This document shows positions 1-9,641 of a stretch of DNA of 64,000 bases, piece by piece. The stretch comes from Yponomeuta sedellus. Its lineage: Eukaryota > Arthropoda > Insecta > Lepidoptera > Yponomeutidae. The notes beneath the pieces were generated by a model. The model had not been told where the DNA came from. It was given only the letters and a program-made list of their open reading frames with translations, and searched no databases. Both the position numbers and the translations under genes were made by a program. The stretch spans positions 699,501 to 763,500 of the forward strand of contig OW203751.1 in assembly GCA_934045075.1 (NCBI GenBank), written 5' to 3'. How positions within the stretch are numbered: the stretch's first letter is position 1; every line of letters starts with the position of its first letter.

Positions 1-182
1 ACACCTCAGACACTAGGGTTTCCGTACGATGTTTTCCTTCACCGTCAGCGAGTAGTATTGCTACTAGAATTTCACAAATGTACATAACTTAGAAAACCAA
101 GTCATTGGTACATGCCGGGGTTCGAACCCACGACCTCCCGATTGAGAAGCCGGCGTTCTACACCGTTCCGCTACCGCCGCTT
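1..182 (-). mobile_element. SINE-F copy (tRNA-headed SINE)
   Basis: On the minus strand a tRNA-like head (182 down to about 105) has a B-box-like GGTTCGAACCC and is followed by a tail ending in ...AGTGTCTGAGGTGT. The same head and tail recur at 15733-15995 and 61372-61550 on the plus strand. The copy runs off the left window edge. Confidence 0.75.
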
Positions 183-504
183 GTTACTGAAGTATTTACT
201 TAGTGAAATGCTCAATTCAGAAACCGGCCTATAAAGTTAATATGAAGTGAGTTATCATCGAACATTACATTTATTGTGTAAGTGTCCCAAATCAAATTTT
301 GGGTAATTGACAAATTGCCGAATAAAATTGCAAAGGCATTTAAAAATATTCAAACCGTTTTCCACAGTACTAAGAGCCTTATTCCCCGGAGACTTAAGGC
401 GCACAATCGCTTACCTGGCGGCCGCTCTGTGACCGTGTGGAGACCCGTCCTCCTCACACGCATATTGGAGGTCGACGACGGAGATGTGCTGGACTGTGGA
501 TAGG

Positions 505-905
505 TAATAATGACCGTTACTCATCTAAATGAGGTAATAATGCGAGTTACAGATCTAGGTAAGGTAATAATGCCAGTTACAGATCTTGGTAAGCTGATAA
601 TGGGAGTTACAGACCTAGGTAAGGTAATTATGCGAGTTACAGACCTAGGTAAGGTAATAATGCGAGTTACAGATCTAGGTAAGTTAATAATAACAGTTAC
701 AGATATAGGTATGGTAATAATGCCCGTTACAGAAGTAGGTAAGGTAATAATGCCAGTCACCGATCTTGGTAATGTAATAATGACCGTTACAGATCTAGGT
801 ACGTTAATAATTCATGTTACAGAGCAAGGTAAGGTAAGAAATCCTGATTCAGAACCAAGTAAGGCAATAAAGCCCGTTACAGATGTAGGTAAAGTAAAGA
901 GGGGT
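505..905. repeat. 30-bp minisatellite, about 13 units
   Basis: Units of 30 bp follow TGNNAGTTACAGATCTAGGT plus AAGGTAATAA with scattered substitutions. Because 30 is a multiple of 3, the array stays open in frame: the plus strand would encode a repeating VTDLGKVIM-type decapeptide and part of the minus strand is also open. I read this as a by-product of the period, not as a gene. An RTE-like fragment starts at its right edge. Confidence 0.9.
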
Positions 906-1000
906 AGGCAGACACTAAGGACTGCCACTTGCCACGAGCCCGACAGATCACCTTCGCTTCATCAACGTTCGTCAAAGAAAGGTATGCGTGAACTAAACTT
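905..1000 (-). mobile_element. LINE 3'-end fragment (RTE-type)
   Basis: Read on the minus strand, this matches the DNA at 22205-22275, which encodes the end of a reverse transcriptase ([22 protein letters not shown]). Another copy of the segment lies at 8400-8515. Confidence 0.6.
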
Positions 1001-1081
1001 GTTACACCTCTGTAACAAGCCTGTAACCTTCCTTAAGATAAAGTCAGAGAAATGATTAAATTATTTTTAAATGATTAAGTA

Positions 1082-1375
1082 TTAAGTTTGACTGAAGCGG
1101 TGTTCAAAAAATGTGAAAAGTACACTTTGTGCCAAAAGAGCTACTATAATATTAAGGATTATTTAGATGACAATGATGTCTGGAATCATCAGACTTTTGT
1201 AAAAATTGTGTAAACTCTGTTAGTTAAGGAATTTGAAAAGACTAAGTTTGGAGTTTTTTTGTCCATTTTTCTCCAAAATGATCCAGATTTTGAAATGGAC
1301 ACCTAGTTTGACTTGTAACGTTCATTAAGCCGCAGTATCTGCGCTACTTTGAAAAAAACCTTTTCATTTCATTTC
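1082..1375 (+). mobile_element. LINE 3'-end fragment
   Basis: It matches 6720-7025 nearly base for base: the last codons of a LINE ORF2 (FKKC..YTLCQKSYYN), a 3' UTR, and an end near AACCTTTTCATTTCATTT. It is truncated at its 5' end and carries small indels. Confidence 0.75.
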
Positions 1376-1389
1376 GATCTTCGTCGACT

Positions 1390-1608
1390 GCTAGTCCACT
1401 GCTGGACATAGCCCTCCCCTAAAGAGCGCCACGTTGTGCTATCATTGGGGGGTAATGCCCGTAATCCCCACGCTGGGCATGCGGGTTGGGGATCGCAGTT
1501 CGGTGGAATTGTACTGCAGGGGGCGCTGCTGCCCACCCCCCGGTTTGTGTCCCTTAGTCGCCTTTTACGACACCCGCGGGGGAATTGGGTTGGTGCTATT
1601 CTCGAGGC
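1390..1608 (+). mobile_element. Family E repeat, left part (split by a hAT element)
   Basis: It starts in the shared 'GTCCACTGCTGGACATAGCC' tail and runs to GGTGCTATTCTCGAGGC. The family continues at 4801 (CTCTAGGCCGACACC), so one repeat copy was split by the element at 1609-4800. Full copies lie at 19090-19360 and 37985-38255. Confidence 0.8.
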
Positions 1609-2402
1609 CAGCCATTCTCAAAGTGTGTTCCGCGGAACCCTAGGGTTCCACGATACCCCGTAGAGGTTCCGCAAGAATTTCGAAAAAAAAAATTCAACCT
1701 ACTCTCATTAAGTAAAGTATTTACTAAGTAAAGTAATAGAAAGAATGAAAGAAAGAAAGAATAAACATTTATTGTCATGCAAGTTTTACAAGGCTAATAT
1801 TACCTGTAGTTACTTATCTAGACAGAACTTGGCTTTAATAATAAAAAAAAACAGATGTTGTTTATTAGGTTCTGTCAGTAGGAATGCATGACAATCGGAC
1901 ATACGCTCAGCATAAGCTGTTGGATATACCTATCCTAAAAACAGCGCTGATTTTCAGCGCAGCCCGTGTTACTAAACTAATACTTAACTATAATGAACTT
2001 AAATTAACTTATACTACCTATGTGCACGCAAGTAATATTTTAATATATGTGCACGCAAGTAATCTTCTTATTTAAAATATAAAAATGAATCGCTGAAAGT
2101 GTTGGCAACCGCAAATCTCAAGATCAGCTGAATCAATTCTTCCAATTCTCCTTCAAGAACATTCCTTGAAGTACGAGGATGGTTATTACGGAAAGAAAAA
2201 TTAAAAAAATGAAATTTAAAGAATTTAAAGAATCGATGATAGGCTGTTCGCTGGGTCAGCTAGTATTTTAATATATTTTAATAGTTTATTACCTACATGG
2301 TCGTTTTATATGTTTTCAGAAGCAGATAAGTACCTACATTATATAAAAACACTCCTTCCCGGTTCCCTTCTTAGTACTTAAGGCATTGGCAATCATAGTT
2401 CA

Positions 2403-4650
2403 ATTTTTTTTTTTTAATTACTGTTAGTTCTGCATAGTGTATTCTAGTGTATTCTTGTTATTATTATAATTATTATAATTATTAATATTATTTTATGAAT
2501 TTGTACGTGTTCTTCGTGTGTATAATTCGTTTTTCTATAAGAAGATATTTTACTCTGTGTTTAAATGTTATACTAGTTATCGTACTCTGTATGGGTGGGG
2601 GAAGGTCATTCCAGATCTTGGATGCAGCAAATTTAAAACTTCCCCTAAAGTTTGCAGTTTTATGTTTAGGGATTGCCATTTTGTTCTGCGCTTTGCTTCT
2701 GGTGCCTATGCTATGCACTTCGCCGAGCCATTTGAATTTTGCATATAGGTAGCATGGCCGCTTAGTATGGACTATCTTGTGAACCATAGCCGCTAAATGC
2801 ATCGTCCTACGACCTTCCATTTTCAACACACGTTTTTCACTCAGAAACGGTGTTATGTGTGAACGCCTTGATATGCCATAACAGAATCTTGCGCATGCAT
2901 TTTGCATTCTTTGAATGGCGCGACTCGTCTTTTCAAAGAGCCTAGGGCCGTAGACTGTATCACAGTAGTTGAAAAGGGAGAGAACGAGCGCTTCAGTAAG
3001 TAATACTCTCACCTCCTCCTTCAGGAAGTCCCGTATGCCGTAGAGGACCTTAAGCCGAAAGAATGCGGTTTGCAGTTTTTGATTTATATGCTCTACAAAT
3101 CTTAGCTCGCTGTCCATCAGCAATCCCAAGTTTCTTATTATAGGCACTCTCTGTACCTTTTCACCGTTTATGATAATATCGGACAGGTTTTCGGTTATTT
3201 TGTGACATTGTCGCTTAGTTCCAATGATCAAGAACTTGGATTTGGCTGGATTTAGAAGAAGAGCATTTTTTTGTGTCCATTTTTGAATGCTATTTAGATC
3301 CGTGTTTATGTTTTCTATGGCCTGTTTAGTATTTATGGGCTTAAAAGACTTATATATTTGCGTGTCATCCGCGTAGAGATGGATATTACTGTATTTGATG
3401 TGTTTTACTAAGTCAGAGGTATACAGAACAAAAATAAGAGGACTTAGTATAGAGCCTTGAGGGCAACCTCTTGTAATTAATTTAGTTTGTGATTGTATGA
3501 GGTTACCCTGATCATCCTCTGTAACCACATATTGCTTTCTGTTAGTTAAGAATGACAGAAACCATTCGCATGATGATGGAGCTATTCCGTAATACACCAT
3601 TTTGGCAATAAGTAGCTCGGCACTAATGCAGTCAAAAGCACGTGAAAAATCGAGTAACACCAGAACACTTCCCTCGCCCGCATCTGAGGCTGTCAGAAGG
3701 TCATCCGTTACGTGAGCTAGTGCTGTAGCTGTGCCGTGGTGACTGCGAAAGCCTGATTGTATGCTCGGAAGAATGCATTCATTTTCCAAATATTTCTTGA
3801 GTTGAGTACATACAACTTTTTCAGCAACTTTAAACAGCAAGGGAAGAATACTGATTGCTCGCAGATCCTTGTACTCCTCTACCACGGAGCACTTGGGCAA
3901 AGGCTTCACGCGTGCCGTTTTCCAACCATCAGGAAAAATACTTTCTCCGATCGATCTATTTAGGATTTCTGTGATGATAGGCAGTGTCACTGGTAGTGTC
4001 ATTTGTATCATTTTTGTTGATATGGAGTCGGTGCCGCATGCATTTGTTTTTATTGAATTAATTATTTTTAAGACTTCATCTGGAGTACAGCTTTGAATTT
4101 GAAACATTTGTCTGCCATATCTATTATTTGAGTAGAAGTTGATGATATCATCGTCAATTCTAGAGTCTCCTGGGACGTTCAAGAAGAAGTCGTTGATGTC
4201 GTCTGGATTATTAAGAAATTTTGGGACATGCGGCGATGACTTATTACAGAGCACAGACGTTTGTTTTAGATAACCCCACATAGCTGTGGGTTTGTCTTTG
4301 TTATTATTGACATAGTGTGTATAAAACCCCTCCTTTTCAGCTTTAATTGAGTTTATAACAAGATTCTTCAAATCTTTGTAATATCTAATGTGCGATTGTT
4401 GCTTTGTGCGGTGCGCACGAGTCAATGCTTTGTCTCTGAGATACATCATTTTTTTGATACAGTTGGTTAGCCAGGGACACGGATTTTCCTTAATTTTAAC
4501 TTTATGAAGTGGAGCATGTTTATCAAATAATGTTGATATAAAATAATTAAACCGATCAACCATATCATTGGCATTACTTGCCCAATATAATTCGAACCAT
4601 GGAATTTCTTTGAGGTCCCTTAGAAAAGCTATTTAAAAGCTATTTATTTA
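2403..4650 (-). mobile_element. 5'-truncated CR1/Jockey-group LINE
   Basis: This minus-strand unit holds the reverse-transcriptase ORF at 2488-4563. Upstream of its first methionine the frame stays open for about 20 more codons (reading ..LRDLKEIPWFELYW) to a TAA near 4640. The endonuclease part is therefore missing and the copy is 5' truncated. The 3' end has AT-rich short repeats and a short poly(A) (T-run on plus near 2403-2414). Confidence 0.75.
2488..4563 (-). CDS. Non-LTR retrotransposon reverse transcriptase (partial ORF2)
   Basis: This 691-residue open frame encodes the reverse transcriptase that copies LINE RNA at the target site. Visible motifs in order are the linker 'FDKHAPL' near residue 13, the fingers motif 'VKPLPK' near 219, LDFSRAFD at 304-311 (catalytic Asp), GCPQGS at 366-371 and YADD at 397-400 (catalytic Asp pair). 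About 290 residues of thumb and C-terminal region follow, including 'RIQRMQNACARFCYG'. No apurinic endonuclease domain is present, so the protein is the C-terminal part of a normal ORF2. The frame is unbroken, suggesting a fairly recent insertion. The motif set fits the CR1/Jockey group; the exact clade is not resolved. It lies inside the hAT element 1609-4800. Confidence 0.9.
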   Translation of the reverse strand: MVDRFNYFISTLFDKHAPLHKVKIKENPCPWLTNCIKKMMYLRDKALTRAHRTKQQSHIRYYKDLKNLVINSIKAEKEGFYTHYVNNNKDKPTAMWGYLKQTSVLCNKSSPHVPKFLNNPDDINDFFLNVPGDSRIDDDIINFYSNNRYGRQMFQIQSCTPDEVLKIINSIKTNACGTDSISTKMIQMTLPVTLPIITEILNRSIGESIFPDGWKTARVKPLPKCSVVEEYKDLRAISILPLLFKVAEKVVCTQLKKYLENECILPSIQSGFRSHHGTATALAHVTDDLLTASDAGEGSVLVLLDFSRAFDCISAELLIAKMVYYGIAPSSCEWFLSFLTNRKQYVVTEDDQGNLIQSQTKLITRGCPQGSILSPLIFVLYTSDLVKHIKYSNIHLYADDTQIYKSFKPINTKQAIENINTDLNSIQKWTQKNALLLNPAKSKFLIIGTKRQCHKITENLSDIIINGEKVQRVPIIRNLGLLMDSELRFVEHINQKLQTAFFRLKVLYGIRDFLKEEVRVLLTEALVLSLFNYCDTVYGPRLFEKTSRAIQRMQNACARFCYGISRRSHITPFLSEKRVLKMEGRRTMHLAAMVHKIVHTKRPCYLYAKFKWLGEVHSIGTRSKAQNKMAIPKHKTANFRGSFKFAASKIWNDLPPPIQSTITSITFKHRVKYLLIEKRIIHTKNTYKFIK

Positions 4651-4800
4651 TATCAATTAATAAATAGCAACTGTTGCTACTGTGCTGTGCTTATTAATAA
4701 AGAATACATTTTTTTTAAACAATTGTTTCATCATTTGGGTTCCGTACAGTATTTCGCTTATCAAAAGGGTTCCGTCACCAAAAAAGTTTGAGACCCGCTG

Positions 4801-4830
4801 CTCTAGGCCGACACCACGCAGCAATTTCGA
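4801..4830 (+). mobile_element. Family E repeat, right part
   Basis: CTCTAGGCCGACACCACGCAGC continues the family E copy that stops at 1608. Confidence 0.7.
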
Positions 4831-4954
4831 TCTTCAACGTCTATTAAGTCCAACTCACCAGCGCCGGCGCCGGCTGCAGACTGCAGTCGTCAGGAGTGGC
4901 CATCGTGTGCCGCTTGCTACTTCCCCGGTTCAACATGTACCTGCGGATGTGATC

Positions 4955-5135
4955 ATCATCATCAGCCCATTATGTCCCCACAAAGGGGCACGGGTATCTT
5001 CCCTGAGGACGGTACAGGCGATACTCCACCACGGGGGCCAAATCCGGATTGGTGGAGACCAATCCGGATTTGGCCCCCGTGGTGGAGTATCGCCTGTGCT
5101 TATGTCCAGCAGTGGACTAATATAGCCTGAAGAAG
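4955..5135 (+). mobile_element. Family D repeat fragment with perfect hairpin
   Basis: It begins CCCATTATGTCCCCAC like the D copies at 5190 and 27250. The middle is folded into a perfect inverted repeat: arms 5014-5053 and 5058-5097 (40 bp each) around a GGAG loop. The end reverts to a family E-type tail (CAGCAGTGGACTAATATAGCC). Confidence 0.8.
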
Positions 5136-5189
5136 AAGCTAGCTGGGATTGTATCTGCTAGAAATGAAAGTACTAGTGACATATCATTA

Positions 5190-5500
5190 TCAACCCATTA
5201 TGTCCCCACCGAGGGGCACGGGTCTCTTTCCTGAGGAAGGTATAGGCCATACTCCACCACGGGGGCCAAGTCCGGATTGGTGGAGGCTTACAAGACTAGT
5301 GGCTGGTCTTACTGTCAGAAGTTTTCAAGACGCCCTAAGGCCTTGGCTTAACGACTGGCATCTATCGACGGCAGCCGGTACCGACGGCTTAACGTGCCTT
5401 GCGAAGCACGGAACCCATCCAGGCACTGAACGCGCCCTGTGTTGCTTAACCTTCGTGATCGTTTAAGATCACTCAGGCAGACGGGGCTACGAACGGATTC
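5190..5500 (+). mobile_element. Family D repeat (5S-like SINE variant)
   Basis: It shares the 'GGGGCACGGGTCTCTT' and 'CCACCACGGGGGCCAAGTCC' blocks with family C but has its own middle (CTAGTGGCTGGTCTTACTGTC). The right end, GTTTAAGATCACTCAGGC, is the equivalent of the family C head read backwards. Confidence 0.75.
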
Positions 5501-5599
5501 GATGCGCGCGCGCATTGTAAACGGAGCGCGTAAAAGCCTACTTTTGAAAATACCAAAATAGAAAGAAAGATATATTTTCTTGACGACACAAAATTCAAA

Positions 5600-5910
5600 A
5601 ACATGGATATCAAACCTTGTATGTCCCCACTGCTGGGGCACGGGTCTCTTCATGCATCGCAGGATACTCCACCGCGGGGGCTAAGTCCGGGTTGGTGGAG
5701 GACAGTGGCGGGCCTTACTGTCAGAACTTATCGAGCCACCCATAAGGCTCCTGACATGGCTTAACGACTGCCATTACATGACAGCTGGCACCAACGGCTT
5801 AACGTGCCTTGCGAAGCACGGTTGTGCTCGAAAAAAATGCGACTAGCGGTAGTCACGGGGCGGTCACCCATCCTACACCTGACAGCGACTGTTGTGGCTT
5901 AACTCAACAA
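5600..5910 (+). mobile_element. Family C SINE (5S-like head, read on minus)
   Basis: The tail begins at the left (CTTGTATGTCCCCACTGCTG) and the head, read on the minus strand, ends near 5910. It is one of about nine near-complete copies of the family. Confidence 0.75.
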
Positions 5911-6019
5911 CACAACAAAATACAAATTGAACAGAAAACACAATATTAATCGAAATGTGGGTAACGGCATTTTTTTTATAAATAACACGAAAACAAACAA
6001 TAATAATGAAATATTAGAT

Positions 6020-6470
6020 AGTTTTCAGTGTTTTGTTTGTTGTGTGTTTTGGTTCGTTGTGTGTTTTGTTCAATTTGTGCTTTAGTTTATTGTGTGTGCT
6101 TTTGTTCAATGTGTGTTTGTCTGTTTAGTGCTGTATAACGAGGACACTGACCTGCACAGGTTGTTGTTATAGGAGTTATCAGAACTGTGCTCGTTAGTAT
6201 CGTGGCCACCGAGGTCAAAACGGCTTGTATATGGTGTGTGTTTTTGGTTGATGTGTGTTTTTGTTTCTTGTGTGTTTTTGGTTGGCGTGAGTTTTTGTTT
6301 CGTGTGCGTTTTTGTTAGATATGTGTTTTCGTTTGTTGGTTTCTTTTTGTTTATTGTGTGCGTTTGTTTGGCGTTTGCTTTGGCTTGTCGTGTTTTAATA
6401 TGTTGTGTATTTTTTTTTTATTTCTTGTCTGTCTGTCTGTTTTGTTCACTATGTGTATCTATAAGCTAGG
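6020..6470. repeat. GT-rich degenerate tandem repeat
   Basis: Irregular units of GTGTGTTTTTGTT type surround the exon-like segment at 6152-6230. It is related to the regular 49-bp array at 7190-7535. Open frames across it are cysteine/valine/phenylalanine low-complexity products of the repeat. Confidence 0.8.
6152..6230 (-). pseudogene. Extra copy (a) of Sik3 candidate C-terminal exon
   Basis: Minus-strand reading gives FDLGGHDTNEHSSDNSYNNN then LC, ending CTGTGCAG|GTCAGT, a good splice donor. It aligns with copy (b) at 7075-7145 and with the candidate exon at 8274-8365. Base changes leave most of the peptide alike, which suggests past coding constraint. No AG acceptor lies at the matching upstream point, so whether it is spliced is unknown. 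Confidence 0.5.
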
Positions 6471-7030
6471 CAGTAGAGACTCGTTAAGAGAATTCTTTAA
6501 AGAAACAAACATCCTGATAGTTGCCAGCCAGTATATCTATGAAAATATTACGTATGTCAGAAAAAATATTAGCAACTTTAAAAATGCAGGTAGCCAACAT
6601 AATGTAAATACCAGAAATAAACATAAACTCTTGATCCAAAGATTTAGTCTGGCAAAAGTTAATACATCCTTCATGGGGCATTGTATACGCTTCTACAATA
6701 AAATCCCTGAAGATATATTAAGTTTGACTGAAGCGCGTTTCAAAAAATGTGTAAAGTACACTTTGTGCCAAAAGAGCTACTATAATAATATTAAGGATTA
6801 TTTAGATGACAATGATGTCTGGAATTCAAGCATGTAAAATTCATGAGTTTTGTAGAAACTGTGCAAATTCTGTTAATTAAGGAATTTGAAAAGACTAAGT
6901 TTGGAGTTTTTCATTTCCATTTTTTCTCCAAAATGATCCAGATTTTGAAATGGACACCTAGTTTGACTTGCAACGTTCATTAAGCCGCAGTATCTGCGCT
7001 ACTTTGAATAAAACCTTTTCATTTCATTTT
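6466..7030 (+). mobile_element. LINE 3' end with ORF2 C-terminus
   Basis: The plus strand encodes about 120 residues typical of the end of a lepidopteran LINE ORF2: SQYIYENITYVRKNI, then NVNTRNKHKLL, FMGHCIRFYNKIPEDI and YYNNIKDYLDD. A stop at 6837 is followed by a 3' UTR ending AATAAAACCTTTTCATTTC with a short CATTT repeat. It is 5' truncated; the catalytic RT domain is absent. Confidence 0.8.
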
Positions 7031-7074
7031 CATTTGTTTTTGTCTCTTTCGCGCTGCATAATGAGGATACGGAC

Positions 7075-7145
7075 CTGCACAGGTTGTTGTTATAAAAGTT
7101 GTCAGCTCCGGGCTCTTCAGTATCGTCGCCGCCAAGGTCAAAAAC
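7075..7145 (-). pseudogene. Extra copy (b) of Sik3 candidate C-terminal exon
   Basis: Minus-strand reading gives FDLGGDDTEEPGADNFYNNN then LC, with CTGTGCAG|GTCCGT at the 3' edge. It is close to the exon at 8274-8365 (shared EEPGADN and YNNNLC). Upstream is the 49-bp minisatellite, and no acceptor AG is seen at the expected place. Confidence 0.5.
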
Positions 7146-7189
7146 GGTTTTTATTTGTTGTATGTTTTTGTATGTTGTGTTTTTGTTTA

Positions 7190-7535
7190 CAGTGTGTGTT
7201 TGTGTGGTGTGTGCTTTTGCTTGTTGTGTTTTTGTTCACAGTGTGTGTTTGTGTGATGTGTGCTTTTGCTTGTTGTGTTTTTGTTTACAGTGTGTGTTTG
7301 TGTGGTGTGTGCTTTTGCTTGTTGTGTTTTTGTTTACAGTGTGTGTTTGTGTGGTGTGTGCTTTTGCTTGTTGTGTTTTTGTTTACAGTGTGTGTTTGTG
7401 TGGTGTGTGCTTTTGCTTGTTGTGTTTTTGTTTACAGTGTGTGTTTGTGTGGTGTGTGCTTTTGCTTGTTGTGTTTTTGTTTACAGTGTGTGTTTGTGTG
7501 GTGTGTGCTTTTGCTTGTTGTGCTTTTGTTTGGTA
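7190..7535. repeat. 49-bp minisatellite, about 7 units
   Basis: The unit runs from GCTTTTGCTTGTTG through TTTGTTTACAGTGTG to TGTGTGGTGTGT; anchor words recur every 49 bases (7262, 7311, 7360). As 49 is not a multiple of 3, all three plus-strand frames show the same peptides in rotation, so the open frames here are not genes. Confidence 0.95.
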
Positions 7536-7814
7536 TGTGGTTTGTTTGGTGTGTGTATTGGTTCGATATGTTTTGTTCAATATTGTTGATTTTATGTAAT
7601 TTTATTTACAAAAATTAATCTTAAATCGATTACTAAACAATCGAGTTTAACAACGTGATTTTAACGCCATCTTGTGTCGTCCAGTCGAAGTCTGACAGTG
7701 CTAAGACTCAGTCGATGTCGCTTCCCAGTGTCGTAAAGAATAAATAATTAATCGTTTCCTTTAAACTATCTTAGTGGTTTCTGTTCAGCTCCTAACATGA
7801 ATTTCCTATCATCG

Positions 7815-8200
7815 TCAGGCTATACTAGTCCACTGCTGGACATAGCCCTCCCCTAATGAGCGCCATAGCGCCCTGTCTTCAGCTTGCCGCATCCAGCATC
7901 CGCCTGCAGTTTTTCGCAGATCGTCATCCCACCTAGTCGGAGGGCGTCCCACACTACGTTTGCCGAGTCGCGGTCTCCACTCAAGGACACGTTTGCTCCA
8001 ACGGTTGTCGGTTCTTCGCGAGATATGGCCAGCCCACTGCCACTTCAGCTTGCTGATTCTCTGAGCTATGTCGATAACTTTGGTTCTCTGTCGGATGCAT
8101 TCGTTACGAATCCTATCCTTCAGAGAAACTCCGAGCATAGCTCTCTCCATAGCTCGCTGAGCGACTTTGAACTGGTGGACCAGCCCTTTCGTGAGTGACC
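7815..8200 (-). mobile_element. RTE-type LINE fragment (RT C-terminus)
   Basis: The minus strand encodes MERAMLGVSLKDRIRNECIR, then KLKWQWAGHISRRTD, RWSKRVLEWRPR and GKRSVGRPPTRWDDD, the familiar end of RTE-type reverse transcriptases, followed by the tail motif read on plus as CCACTGCTGGACATAGCC. Sibling fragments lie at 36765-37140, 43665-43890 and 45700-46370. Confidence 0.85.
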
Positions 8201-8273
8201 ATGTCTCGGCTCCTATAATTTCCTATAAATATGTGTTTTTGTCTCTTTCCTGCTGCATAATGGGGAAGCTGAC

Positions 8274-8365
8274 CTGCACAGGTTGTTGTTATACGAGTTG
8301 TCAGCTCCGGGCTCTTCAGTGGTGTCGGCCTCCGCCCGCGCCGCGCCCGCCGGCTCGCTCGGTTG
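8274..8365 (-). CDS. Sik3: Candidate Sik3 C-terminal exon (exon 13)
   Basis: The segment reads TTTCCAG|CAACCG...CTGTGCAG|GTCAGC on the minus strand, giving 30 codons plus two bases: QPSEPAGAAR, AEADTTEEPG, ADNSYNNNLC. It starts in phase 0, matching the phase in which the RRASDGGAN exon (11563-11627) ends. The peptide resembles, by memory only, the acidic/Asn-rich far C-terminus of SIK3. Related copies at 7075-7145 and 6152-6230 keep the donor but lack the acceptor. Exons may be missing between this and 11563, and the stop codon was not found. Confidence 0.5.
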
Positions 8366-8389
8366 CTGGAAACGGTCATAAGTACATTG

Positions 8390-8515
8390 TACATCTCACG
8401 CCTGTACCCCAGAGGGGCAGGCAGAGACTGCCACTTGCCACGATCCCGACGGATCACCTCCGCTTCGTCAACGTTCATAAGTCGTTGCTTGCACGCACGC
8501 CGGTTCCGGGCGTAT
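8390..8515 (-). mobile_element. LINE 3'-end fragment (RTE-type)
   Basis: Minus strand matches the coding end seen at 22140-22290 ([14 protein letters not shown]). It sits just upstream of the candidate exon 8274-8365. Confidence 0.6.
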
Positions 8516-8695
8516 TATAAACAGTGGTTGGAATAACTTGAAGAAGCCTATTACTAACAACCTTCGTAAATCTATGCACGTTTAGTTATAAGTTATTATG
8601 GTCAAACATTTATCTATGTAATTTGGAAGTAGCCTGGCTAACCATAGTTTGGGAGACAGTACCACCAATTGTTTGAAATTGTTTTACAATTAAGT

Positions 8696-9255
8696 TTATA
8701 AAAACCTATTTAAAGGCTAAAAATTCCACCCATGCCGGGACTCGAACCAGCGACCTCTGTCTAACCGTGTCAGCGCTCTTCCAACTGAGCTAATGGGCGA
8801 CTCACTTTCAAATTTTAAAGTCTTTACAATACTCTCTGTATTACGTACAGGCAGCGACATCTGGCTGAAGTAATTTGCATCACTTTTTTTTTTTTATTTA
8901 TTTATTTATTTAAGGCACATAAGTGTAAATAGTTAAATTAAACAAATCAAAATCACAAAAACCTGGGAGGTTTATGCGTGATTTTCGGAGTGCACTCTAT
9001 ACAATACACAACAGTTCATATTATATAATATGGTAATAAACATTAAGTTCATTAACTTAATCCCGGATTCACTTACTCGCTTAAGTAAGTGAATCCGGAA
9101 TCAAGCTGATAATAGGTGGTGCTTAAGAAGGTAAGTTCGAGCGTTAGTTTTAGCTTTTCAATATACTTGCAGCCCCGAGTACCTGTTTTACCGAGTACCT
9201 GTAGATAATGCAAATTACTTCAGCCAGATGTCGCTGCCTGTAAGTAATACAGAGA
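8696..9255. mobile_element. FB-B foldback element with an internal insertion
   Basis: The left arm (about 8696-8885) carries the tRNA-like module on the minus strand. The right arm keeps only its inner part (about 9165-9255, AATTACTTCAGCCAGATGTCGCTG). About 280 bp of unrelated DNA, starting with a T-run and ATTT repeats, sits between them and includes a short hairpin near 9063-9095 (GGATTCACTTACT). Confidence 0.7.
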
Positions 9256-9274
9256 GTATCTATCTATCTAGCCC

Positions 9275-9360
9275 ATGAATGAAGCCCACTGCTGGGTATA
9301 GGCCTCTTCCATTTCACGCCAACTCTCCCGGTTCCTAGCCAATCTCGACTACAGTATTTA
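9275..9360 (-). mobile_element. RTE-type 3' tail fragment
   Basis: It contains CCCACTGCTGGGTATAGGCCTC followed by CCAACTCTCCCGGTTCC, the reverse of an RTE-like ORF2 end. Confidence 0.5.
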
Positions 9361-9641
9361 GTAGTATTAAAAATATATGTAAATTACACAACTAAAGTTG
9401 ACGACAGGTCGACATGGCAATTCTCTAGTGACGTGACGTTTTCAATATCGATATATTTTTATTATGTATGTAACAAAATGTGAATAAAATAATACCACGT
9501 TTTCATTTAAGTTAATATTTTTTCATCTGAATCATCTAACATATCGCTACAAAAACTTAAAGAATCTTCGTCACTGGTATCTCAGACTTTTATAATAAAA
9601 TCTTCCATTTAATTTTCCATTCCCATGTCTTTTTCCCAATA

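Larger units (their letters stand above)
1609..4800. mobile_element. hAT-type element enclosing a LINE
   Basis: The ends are inverted and hAT-like: left CAGCCATTCTCAAAGTGTG, right (reverse complement) CAGCGGGTCTCAAACTTTTT, both leading to GGAACCC. Flanking 8-bp duplications are CTCGAGGC (1601-1608) and CTCTAGGC (4801-4808), 7 of 8 matching. No transposase was seen. Most of the interior is the LINE at about 2403-4650; 1680-2400 is AT-rich non-coding DNA. Confidence 0.75.

Noticed and set aside
510..1055. 181-codon plus-strand frame (repeating VTDLGKVIM) and a 79-codon minus frame over the same DNA
   Set aside because: Both follow from a 30-bp tandem repeat whose period is a multiple of 3; no domain or gene context.
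6968..7618. Cys/Val/Phe-rich frames up to 216 codons
   Set aside because: The 49-bp GT-rich minisatellite makes all frames open; the same peptide appears in rotation.
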